Shown one piece after another: positions 1 to 5,364 of a stretch of 5,697 nt of DNA. The DNA is taken from the NCBI GenBank assembly GCA_013813125.1, contig JACCSH010000064.1:1-5697 (forward strand), written 5' to 3'. The stretch's first letter is position 1; each line of letters begins with the position of its first letter. Below the pieces are notes generated by a model that did not search any database, was not told where the DNA came from, and worked only from the letters and a program-made list of their open reading frames with translations. This DNA is from Nocardioidaceae bacterium. Lineage in GTDB: Bacteria > Actinomycetota > Actinomycetes > Propionibacteriales > Nocardioidaceae. The position numbers and the translations under genes are program-made.

Positions 1-20
1 CCGCTTCACCTATGTCGCGG

Positions 21-1412
21 TCACCAGTGCGTGTGCAGTCTCCTTGCGGCTTCTGCTATGGAGCCAGATATCGAGGGATAGACCGTGAAGGCATGTGCGA
101 CATCCTCGACGGTGAGCCGTCCTGCGACAGCCAAGGAGACGGCGTGAATCAGCTCGCTGGCGCGGGGGCCGACTACCACTCCTCCCACGATGATGCCGGT
201 GCCCGGTCGGCAGAAGAGCTTGACGAACCCATCGCGGAGGCCCTGCATCTTTGCCCGGGCGTTTCCTGCCAGGGGCAGCATGACGCCCGCGGCGTCGATC
301 TCTCCCGCATCGACGGCCTGCTGGGTCCACCCCACTGTGGCGATCTCGGGAGCTGTGAAGACGTTGGACGAAACGGTCCGTAGGTCCAGCGGAGCTACCG
401 CATCACCCAACGCGTGCCACATCGCGATGCGTCCCTGCATCGCGGCCACGGATGCGAGCATGAGCACACCGGTGCAGTCCCCAGCGGCGTACACCCCCTG
501 AGCCGTGGTACGAGACACCCTGTCAACGGCGATGAACCCTCTCGCGTCGGTTGCCACACCGGCCTCAGTGAGCCCGAGATCGGAGGAGTTGGGGACGGAC
601 CCTACCGCCACCAGACAGTGTGATCCCTCCACCGTTCGGCCGTCTGCCAGTGTGACGATCACGCCATCGCCTTCGCGGCTGACCGTTTGAGCGCGCGACC
701 TGCTGAGTACGGTCATGCCCCTGCGGGTGAAGACGTTCTCGAGGACCTCGGCCGCTTGCGCGTCCTCGCCGGGAAGCACCCGGTCACGACTGCTGACCAA
801 GACGACATCAGAGCCCAGCGCGTTGTAGGCGCTGGCGAACTCGGCACCGGTGACGCCCGAGCCGACCACTATGAGGCGAGAGGGCAGCTCTTCAAGGTCG
901 TAGACCTGTTCCCACGTGAGAATGCGGTCACCGTCGGGCTTGGCCGTCGGGAGGATCCGCGGCTGGGCACCGGTGGCGAGCAGCACCGCATCAGCCTCCA
1001 GAACCTGTTCACCACCCGCCGTGGTGGCGACCACCCGGGTGGGGCCGTCGAGGCGGCCTGCGCCCGCCACGACCGTGACACCCTCGGCTTCGAGCTTGCC
1101 CGCGATGTCGGCCGACTGTGAGGCCGCGAGCGCTCTGACCCGCGCATTGACGGCGGCCAGGTCCACGGTCGCCACCGCGTCAAGGTCGCCTGGATGCCCC
1201 GGCAGGCGCACGCCGAGCTGTCTCGACTCCTCGACGGAGGTCATCAGCTCGGCAGTGGCGATGAGAGTCTTGGATGGCACACAGTCGGTCAGCACAGCCG
1301 ACCCGCCGATCCCGTCGGAGTCGACCACGGTTACCTCAGCGCCAAGCTGCGCGCCCACCAGGGCTGCCTCATAACCGCCGGGCCCTCCGCCGATGACCAC
1401 CACGCGACTCAT
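21..1412 (-). CDS. lpdA: LpdA-type NAD(P)H:quinone reductase (flavoprotein disulfide reductase family, non-lipoamide)
   Basis: A 463-residue FAD- and NAD(P)H-binding flavoprotein of the pyridine nucleotide-disulfide reductase fold, probably cytosolic. Visible are the N-terminal FAD motif GGGPGG (residues 8-13), the second dinucleotide motif VGSGVTGAE (183-191), the YAAGDCTG FAD motif (308-315) and a C-terminal dimerisation domain. The CxxxxC redox pair of lipoamide dehydrogenase is broken: the segment reads GGSAVLTDC, with Ala39 replacing the first Cys and only Cys44 left. The usual C-terminal His-Pro...Glu is Tyr445-Pro446...Gly450. These losses match M. tuberculosis LpdA (Rv3303c), which is known to reduce quinones with NAD(P)H and not to be a lipoamide dehydrogenase. 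The frame is open for 38 codons further upstream, but ATG at 1412 is chosen because MSRVVVIGGG begins the first beta strand. A TTAGGG (weak SD) or -10 element precedes it. It is divergent from the next gene. Function is inferred from homology. Confidence 0.93.
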   Translation of the reverse strand: MSRVVVIGGGPGGYEAALVGAQLGAEVTVVDSDGIGGSAVLTDCVPSKTLIATAELMTSVEESRQLGVRLPGHPGDLDAVATVDLAAVNARVRALAASQSADIAGKLEAEGVTVVAGAGRLDGPTRVVATTAGGEQVLEADAVLLATGAQPRILPTAKPDGDRILTWEQVYDLEELPSRLIVVGSGVTGAEFASAYNALGSDVVLVSSRDRVLPGEDAQAAEVLENVFTRRGMTVLSRSRAQTVSREGDGVIVTLADGRTVEGSHCLVAVGSVPNSSDLGLTEAGVATDARGFIAVDRVSRTTAQGVYAAGDCTGVLMLASVAAMQGRIAMWHALGDAVAPLDLRTVSSNVFTAPEIATVGWTQQAVDAGEIDAAGVMLPLAGNARAKMQGLRDGFVKLFCRPGTGIIVGGVVVGPRASELIHAVSLAVAGRLTVEDVAHAFTVYPSISGSIAEAARRLHTHW

Positions 1413-1422
1413 GGTTGCAACC
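1413..1422. repeat. Perfect 10-bp palindrome abutting the lpdA start
   Basis: GGTTGCAACC is its own reverse complement and touches the lpdA ATG. It overlaps three bases of the candidate lpdA -10 element and would include the transcription start. It could be a half-length operator for a dimeric regulator, or chance. No known regulator site is recognised in it. Confidence 0.4.
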
Positions 1423-1425
1423 CTA
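1420..1425 (-). promoter_or_regulatory. Candidate -10 element of lpdA (TAGGGT)
   Basis: On the reverse strand TAGGGT fits the actinobacterial -10 consensus TANNNT. Its last base lies 7 nt before the lpdA ATG, so transcription would start at or one base before the start codon, giving a leaderless mRNA. No convincing -35 is seen (ACTCTG at the expected distance). The same bases could instead act as a weak Shine-Dalgarno (TTAGGG, 8 nt spacer), so the call is tentative. Confidence 0.4.
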
Positions 1426-1447
1426 ACCACCTGAGAAGTGGGCAGAG

Positions 1448-1453
1448 TAGCCT
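1448..1453 (+). promoter_or_regulatory. Candidate -10 element of the cyclotransferase-like gene (TAGCCT)
   Basis: TAGCCT fits TANNNT and ends 7 nt before the GTG at 1461, again the spacing of a leaderless transcript. No purine-rich Shine-Dalgarno lies at the usual distance from this GTG, which favours this reading. The -35 position (about 1425-1430, AACCAC) is unlike the consensus and would overlap the -10 of the divergent lpdA promoter. Confidence 0.4.
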
Positions 1454-1460
1454 TCCTCGC

Positions 1461-1904
1461 GTGGTGCTTTACGCCGCTTATGGCGCCAACATGGACCCCG
1501 CGCGCATGCTGGCGCGCTGCCCCCACTCACCCTTCCGCGGCAGTGGGTGGTTGTCGGGTTGGCGGCTGACGTTCGGCGGCGAGGAGCACGGCTGGGACGG
1601 CGCGACGGTGACGCTCGTCGAGGACGCGAGCTCTCAGGTCTTTGTCTGTCTGTACGACGTCACTCCGGAGGACGAGCGCGAACTCGACCGTTGGGAGCCG
1701 CCACCCGTCCACAAGATCCGCCTCCGAGCGCACACTCTCGACACCGATGAGCTGGCGTGGCTCTACGTCCTCGACGCCCACGAAGGTGGACTGCCATCAG
1801 CCAGCCACCTCGGCGCGATCGTGGAAGCGGCCTACGCAGCCGGCGCCCCTGACGACTACGTCCACGATCTGCGCAACCGCCCGTGCCGCTCTGTAAACGA
1901 GTGA
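1461..1904 (+). CDS. Gamma-glutamylcyclotransferase-like (AIG2/GGCT fold) protein
   Basis: A 147-residue soluble protein of the gamma-glutamylcyclotransferase superfamily, whose members release 5-oxoproline from gamma-glutamyl compounds. It opens with LYAAYGANM, the glycine-rich substrate-binding loop (YGxN). The LDRWE motif supplies Glu79, which aligns by eye with the catalytic Glu in the LDxxEG motif of human GGCT. The GLPS and GAPDDYVHDLR segments match the conserved C-terminal part of the fold. It resembles M. tuberculosis Rv3304 closely, including its place beside lpdA. The frame is open further upstream over the lpdA start, but GTG 1461 is chosen because it aligns with the start of Rv3304 (MPLYAAYG) and sits 7 nt after a -10-like TAGCCT. 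GTG 1464 is a possible alternative. The natural substrate of this subgroup is not known to me, so the enzymatic label is by family only. Confidence 0.85.
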   Translation: MVLYAAYGANMDPARMLARCPHSPFRGSGWLSGWRLTFGGEEHGWDGATVTLVEDASSQVFVCLYDVTPEDERELDRWEPPPVHKIRLRAHTLDTDELAWLYVLDAHEGGLPSASHLGAIVEAAYAAGAPDDYVHDLRNRPCRSVNE

Positions 1905-1938
1905 CCCGCGCCGGTGTGCTCATCTGTCGGGTGAGCGA

Positions 1939-1944
1939 TACGGT
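1939..1944 (+). promoter_or_regulatory. Candidate -10 element of the nucleoside phosphorylase operon (TACGGT)
   Basis: TACGGT fits TANNNT and is followed by exactly 6 nt and then the ATG at 1951. This would place the transcription start on the A of the start codon. No strong Shine-Dalgarno is visible (only GGCGG directly against the ATG). The 46-bp gap after the preceding gene is enough for a separate promoter, although read-through from 1461 is also possible. No clear -35 is seen. Confidence 0.4.
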
Positions 1945-1950
1945 CGGCGG

Positions 1951-2802
1951 ATGGAAGCAGCATCCTCGCCGTCGACGGCCCCCGACTACTCCGTCGACCG
2001 GGTCGCCGCCTCGTCGCCGTACCAAGTCGCGGGCAAGGCGGCCGACGCGCTGCGAAAGCTGACCGGCATCGAGCAGCACGACGTAGCTCTGGTGATGGGC
2101 TCTGGCTGGCTGCCTGCCGTCGAGGCCCTGGGCGAACCGTCGGCGGAGGTGGCGATTACTGATCTGCCCGGCTTTGCGCCGTCCGCTGTCGCTGGACATT
2201 CCGGCAAAATCCGCTCGATCGCAGCCGGGAGCGTCCGAGCGCTGGTGTTCCTCAGCCGGACCCATTACTACGAAGGGCACGGGGTGGCCGCCGTCGTGCA
2301 CGGAATCAGGACGGCCGCCGCAGCCGGTTGCCGGGCCGTTGTCTTGACAAACGGTTGCGGCGGACTGCGCCGGCACTGGCGACCCGGCACCGCGGTGCTG
2401 ATCAAGGACCACATCAACCTCACCGCCACGTCGCCGATCGTCGGCGCCACCTTCGTCGACCTGACCGATCTCTATTCGCGCCGGCTCCGAACTCTATGCC
2501 GAGAGATCGACCCGAGGCTCGATGAGGGCGTTTACGTCCAGTTCCCCGGTCCGCACTACGAGACGCCGGCCGAAATCGAGATGGTCCGCCGGTTGGGTGG
2601 AGACCTCGTGGGTATGTCGACCACCCTCGAGGCGATCGCGGCCCGTGAAGCGGGCATGGAGATTCTCGGGATCTCCCTGGTCACGAACGCTGCCGCCGGC
2701 CTGAGCGGCGAACCGCTCAACCATCAAGAGGTGCTGGCCGCAGGCAAACAAGCAGCGGCCCGCATGGGTGACCTGCTCGTCGACGTCGTGCCCAGGATCT
2801 AG
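1951..2802 (+). CDS. deoD: Purine nucleoside phosphorylase (trimeric, PNP/MTAP family)
   Basis: A 283-residue cytosolic enzyme that splits purine (deoxy)ribonucleosides with phosphate into free base and (deoxy)ribose 1-phosphate. Family landmarks run in order: VMGSGW (48-53, phosphate-site Ser51), GHSG (82-85), RTHYYEG (103-109, Arg103 and His105), LTNGCGG (132-138), GPHYETPAE (200-208, Glu204), GMST (221-224) and LVTNAAAG (243-250, Asn246). Glu204 and Asn246 correspond to human PNP Glu201 and Asn243, which select 6-oxopurines (guanine, hypoxanthine). His258 in NHQEVLAAGKQA matches human His257. It aligns along its length with M. tuberculosis DeoD (Rv3307), with about 15 extra N-terminal residues. 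The loop usually reading TNAAGG is TNGCGG here. ATG 1951 is the only good start: no in-frame start lies just upstream, and it follows a -10-like TACGGT. It is first of a three-gene operon, with 3 bp before the next start. Also called punA in some genomes. Confidence 0.95.
   Translation: MEAASSPSTAPDYSVDRVAASSPYQVAGKAADALRKLTGIEQHDVALVMGSGWLPAVEALGEPSAEVAITDLPGFAPSAVAGHSGKIRSIAAGSVRALVFLSRTHYYEGHGVAAVVHGIRTAAAAGCRAVVLTNGCGGLRRHWRPGTAVLIKDHINLTATSPIVGATFVDLTDLYSRRLRTLCREIDPRLDEGVYVQFPGPHYETPAEIEMVRRLGGDLVGMSTTLEAIAAREAGMEILGISLVTNAAAGLSGEPLNHQEVLAAGKQAAARMGDLLVDVVPRI
2794..2797 (+). promoter_or_regulatory. Ribosome binding site for the SDR gene, inside the end of deoD
   Basis: AGGA lies 8 nt before the GTG at 2806, within the last codons of the phosphorylase gene. 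It supports GTG 2806 as the start, which gives MRILLTGASG, the correct first strand of the Rossmann fold, and implies coupled translation with the gene upstream. Confidence 0.6.
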
Positions 2803-2805
2803 GCC

Positions 2806-3609
2806 GTGCGCATCCTCCTCACAGGCGCAAGCGGGCACATCGGCAGCGTGTTGACCGCGCGACTCCACGACGAGCACTCCATCCGGGGCGTCGACCTGCG
2901 GCCCCCCGAGGGCAGCGTCCGCGAGGCGATCGGCTCCGACTTCATCGTCGGAGACTGCGCAGACCCTGCTCTGGCCGCTCGGGCGGTCGAGGGGGTCGAG
3001 GCCGTGGTGCATCTCGCCGGGATCGCGACGGAAACCGACCTACCGGCGATCCTGAACACGCACGTGGAGACCACCGCCGCCCTGCTGGACGCCATGGTCA
3101 ATCACCGCGTCAACCGCATGGTCTATGCCAGCAGCAACCACGCGGTCGGCATGACGCCGCGCTGCGAACTGCTCGGCATCGGCGTCCCACCCCGACCGGA
3201 CACGTTCTACGGGGTCGGCAAGGTGGCCGCCGAAGGCCTGCTCAGCCTGTACGCCGATCGCCATGGCATCTCCAGCGTGGCCATGCGAATCGGCAGCTTC
3301 CTCGAACAGCCCCAGACCCGCCGCGGTTTGTCCACATGGCTCTCCTACGACGACTGCACCCGCATGGTTCGTGCCTCGCTCACCGCCGACATCGAGGGGG
3401 TAGCCACCATCTACGGGATCTCCAACAACACCGACGCGTGGTGGGATCTGATGCCCGGACGGGCACTGGGCTACCACCCACAAGACGACGCCGCCACCTT
3501 CGCCAGCGAGATCCCACCACGACCCGAAGATGACATCGAAGGCGCCCGAGTCGGAGGCCCCCTCGCGACTTCCGCGTTCCGCCTGCCACCGTTCGGCGAA
3601 GCGCGGTGA
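2806..3609 (+). CDS. NAD-dependent SDR, uronate dehydrogenase-like
   Basis: A 267-residue extended short-chain dehydrogenase. The Rossmann motif GASGHIG is at 7-13. Asp30 ends the second strand (RGVDLRP), which favours NAD over NADP. The catalytic set is Ser109/Ser110, Tyr135 and Lys139 (YGVGK). Length and many local blocks match bacterial uronate dehydrogenase (Agrobacterium Udh, about 265 residues): ASSNHAVG, RPDTFYGVGK, RIGSF, LSTWLS, a WWD motif (212-214) and LGYHPQDDA. Those enzymes oxidise glucuronate or galacturonate at C1 to a lactone. Arg173, before GLSTW, aligns with the arginine I recall as holding the substrate carboxylate in Agrobacterium Udh. A substrate-site serine near position 75 there is Ala74 here. 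The GTG start has an AGGA 8 nt upstream, and the stop overlaps the mutase start. The family call is firm; the substrate is not. It could be a generic NAD-dependent epimerase/dehydratase homologue acting on another sugar. Confidence 0.85.
   Translation: MRILLTGASGHIGSVLTARLHDEHSIRGVDLRPPEGSVREAIGSDFIVGDCADPALAARAVEGVEAVVHLAGIATETDLPAILNTHVETTAALLDAMVNHRVNRMVYASSNHAVGMTPRCELLGIGVPPRPDTFYGVGKVAAEGLLSLYADRHGISSVAMRIGSFLEQPQTRRGLSTWLSYDDCTRMVRASLTADIEGVATIYGISNNTDAWWDLMPGRALGYHPQDDAATFASEIPPRPEDDIEGARVGGPLATSAFRLPPFGEAR
3606..3609 (+). other. GTGA stop/start overlap coupling SDR and mutase translation
   Basis: The mutase GTG start (3606-3608) overlaps the SDR TGA stop (3607-3609) by the classic 4-base arrangement. 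Only a weak GAAG lies 4 nt upstream, so reinitiation by ribosomes leaving the SDR gene is the likely way the mutase is translated. This ties the expression of the two proteins together. Confidence 0.75.
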
Positions 3610-5285
3610 GCGTCGAGGCGTCGCTGCGGGCACGGGTCGAGGCATGGATAGCCGACGACCCGGACGCTACCGCCCAAGCCGAGCTCGCCGAACTCCTGAC
3701 CGCCGCGGAGTCAGACCCGCTCGCGTCTTCGGAGCTCACCGACCGCTTCACCGGTCGCTTACAGTTCGGCACCGCGGGACTCCGTGGTCAACTGGCGGCC
3801 GGGCCCAACCGGATGAACCGTGCGGTGGTGGTCCGCGCGGCAGCCGGCCTGGCGTCGTACCTGAAGACCGCCGTCGGCGAAGGGACCGTCGTGATCGGCT
3901 ACGACGCCCGACGCAAATCCGACGAGTTCGCCCGGGACTCAGCGGAGGTGATGCGGGGCGCCGGACTCCAAGCGGTGGTGCTGCCTCGGCCGCTACCGAC
4001 GCCGGTGCTCGCTTTCGCCATCGGACATCTGCACTGCATCGCCGGTGTCATGGTCACCGCGTCGCACAACCCTCCGGCCGACAACGGATACAAGGTCTAC
4101 CTCGGTGACGGCAGCCAGATCGTGCCGCCCGTGGACGGCGAGATTTCGACGCAGATCGACACAGTGACCTCGGCCGCCGACGTGCCCAAGGCAGCCGGTT
4201 GGAGCGTCGCGGGCGAGGAAGTGGTCGAGGCGTACATCGATGCGGTGGCTGCCCTGCCGGACCCCGCCACCCCGCGCGTTCTCACTATGGCCTACACCCC
4301 GTTGCACGGCGTCGGCGACGAGACGGTCGAAAGGGTCTTGCTCCGGGCCGGTTTCTCAGCCCCCCTCGCGGTGCCGGAGCAAGTGCAGCCGGACCCTGGG
4401 TTTCCCACGGTCGCTTTTCCCAACCCCGAAGAGCCCGGGGCCATGGATTTGGCGATCGCTCTGGCCGCGCAGGTGGGAGCCGACCTGGCCGTGGCGAACG
4501 ACCCCGACGCCGACCGCTGTGCCGTGGCGGTGCCAGTTGCCGGCGGGTGGCGGATGCTGCGAGGCGACGAGCTGGGAGTCCTGCTCGGCCACCACCTGCT
4601 GAGCTCGGGCACCCGCGGCGTCTTCGCCACCACCATCGTCTCGTCCTCACTGCTGGGACGGATGGCTCACGAGCATGGGGTCGACTACGTGGAGACCCTG
4701 ACCGGGTTCAAGTGGATCGGTCGAGTCCCCGGCCTCAGCTTCGGCTACGAGGAGGCGCTGGGATACTGCGTCGCACCTCAGCTCGTTCGCGACAAGGATG
4801 GCATCTCAGCCCTCCTTCTGGTCGCTGAGCTGGCGGCGAGCCTCAAGGCCCGCGGCAGCAACCTGCTCGAGCGGCTCGACCACATCGCAGCACAGTATGG
4901 CGTCTATGCCACCGACCAGCTCTCCGTGAGAGTCAGCGACCTCACCTTGATCGATGCGGCGATGAACCGGCTCCGTGCGAAGCCCCCCAGCTTGCTTGGC
5001 GGCTACCGAGTCGAACGCGTCGAGGACCTCAGCGTCGGCAGCGACGAACTGCCGCCGACCGAAGGGCTGCGCTATCGCCTCGCTGACGGCGGGCGTGTCG
5101 TCGTACGCCCATCTGGTACCGAGCCGAAAATCAAGTGCTACCTAGAAGTCGTGCTGCCGGTCGAAGCCGGCGGCGTGGACGCATCCAGGATCGCCGCGAC
5201 CGGTCGACTGGACGCGATCCGCAACGACCTCGCCGCCGCCGCAGGCCTGCCCCGCGATTCGTCCGACCGACAAGTGGGGTGTTGA
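3606..5285 (+). CDS. pmmB: Phosphohexomutase family protein, PGM2-like (probable phosphopentomutase)
   Basis: A 559-residue four-domain alpha-D-phosphohexomutase, cytosolic and Mg-dependent. Seen in order: FGTAGLRG (54-61), GYDAR (98-102), the active-site TASHNP loop with phospho-acceptor Ser153, the metal loop DPDADR (299-304), GFKWIG (367-372), the sugar-binding loop GYEEALGY (380-387) and the phosphate-binding RPSGTEPKIK (501-510). All catalytic elements are intact. FGTAGLRG, the length and GYEEALGY resemble the PGM2 branch (human PGM2: GFEEAIGY), which prefers ribose 1-phosphate and deoxyribose 1-phosphate over hexose phosphates. The orthologue Rv3308 carries the name pmmB (phosphomannomutase), a label from homology. 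Next to a nucleoside phosphorylase, conversion of (deoxy)ribose 1-phosphate to the 5-phosphate is the best inference. The start is GTG 3606, overlapping the previous stop. The C-terminal tail (about 541-559) lies past the fold and is partly encoded by a repeat. Confidence 0.93.
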   Translation: MSVEASLRARVEAWIADDPDATAQAELAELLTAAESDPLASSELTDRFTGRLQFGTAGLRGQLAAGPNRMNRAVVVRAAAGLASYLKTAVGEGTVVIGYDARRKSDEFARDSAEVMRGAGLQAVVLPRPLPTPVLAFAIGHLHCIAGVMVTASHNPPADNGYKVYLGDGSQIVPPVDGEISTQIDTVTSAADVPKAAGWSVAGEEVVEAYIDAVAALPDPATPRVLTMAYTPLHGVGDETVERVLLRAGFSAPLAVPEQVQPDPGFPTVAFPNPEEPGAMDLAIALAAQVGADLAVANDPDADRCAVAVPVAGGWRMLRGDELGVLLGHHLLSSGTRGVFATTIVSSSLLGRMAHEHGVDYVETLTGFKWIGRVPGLSFGYEEALGYCVAPQLVRDKDGISALLLVAELAASLKARGSNLLERLDHIAAQYGVYATDQLSVRVSDLTLIDAAMNRLRAKPPSLLGGYRVERVEDLSVGSDELPPTEGLRYRLADGGRVVVRPSGTEPKIKCYLEVVLPVEAGGVDASRIAATGRLDAIRNDLAAAAGLPRDSSDRQVGC

Positions 5286-5340
5286 GCGTCGCCCAGTCGG
5301 ACGAATGCCTGCCCCGCGATGCCTGCCCCGAGGTTCGTCC
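5245..5340. repeat. Cluster of short direct repeats at the pmmB 3' end
   Basis: GCCTGCCCCGCGAT occurs identically at 5245-5258 (coding, near the end of pmmB) and 5307-5320. It is followed at once by a third, 12-of-14 copy at 5321-5334. The first and third copies both continue into TTCGTCC, so 5245-5264 and 5321-5340 agree at 18 of 20 bases. The pattern suggests a local duplication that may have changed the mutase C-terminus, or a repeated binding or structural unit. No terminal features of a mobile element are seen. Confidence 0.7.
5257..5306 (+). terminator. Stem-loop straddling the pmmB stop codon, possible terminator
   Basis: ATTCGTCCGAC (5257-5267) and GTCGGACGAAT (5296-5306) are perfect 11-bp inverted arms with a 28-nt loop. 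Inside, CGAC (5268-5271) can pair with GTCG (5288-5291), leaving CCCA bulged on the 3' side. The stop codon 5283-5285 is in the loop. It lies between convergent genes, where a terminator is expected, but no U-run follows on either strand, so it is not a standard intrinsic terminator. It could also protect the mRNA 3' end. Part of the 3' arm can pair instead with 5334-5340. Confidence 0.45.
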
Positions 5341-5364
5341 ACCCAAGCGATCGCAAGTGGAGTA

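Noticed and set aside
12..1121. Several forward-strand open frames of 60-150 codons opposite lpdA
   Set aside because: Their translations show no family motifs and are rich in Arg, Ala, Gly and Pro, as expected for GC-rich antisense shadows; lpdA on the reverse strand matches its family from end to end.
1413..1526. N-terminal extension of lpdA by 38 codons to an upstream start at 1526
   Set aside because: It would overlap the start of the divergent gene, adds residues before the first Rossmann strand that the family lacks, and the ATG at 1412 aligns with LpdA starts.
1660..2412. A 250-codon reverse frame opposite the cyclotransferase-like and phosphorylase genes
   Set aside because: Spans two well-supported forward genes and their gap, has no motif and no plausible start signal.
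3530..4108. A 192-codon forward frame overlapping the SDR end and the mutase start
   Set aside because: Arg/Gly-rich low-complexity translation in a frame shifted against two clearly conserved genes.
4199..4828. A 209-codon forward frame inside the mutase gene
   Set aside because: It runs across the metal-loop and sugar-loop coding region of pmmB in another frame and has no recognisable domain; third-base G/C bias explains its length.
5347..5354. Palindrome GCGATCGC near the end of the reverse gene
   Set aside because: An 8-bp self-complementary site common in GC-rich DNA; isolated single copy with no flanking symmetry.
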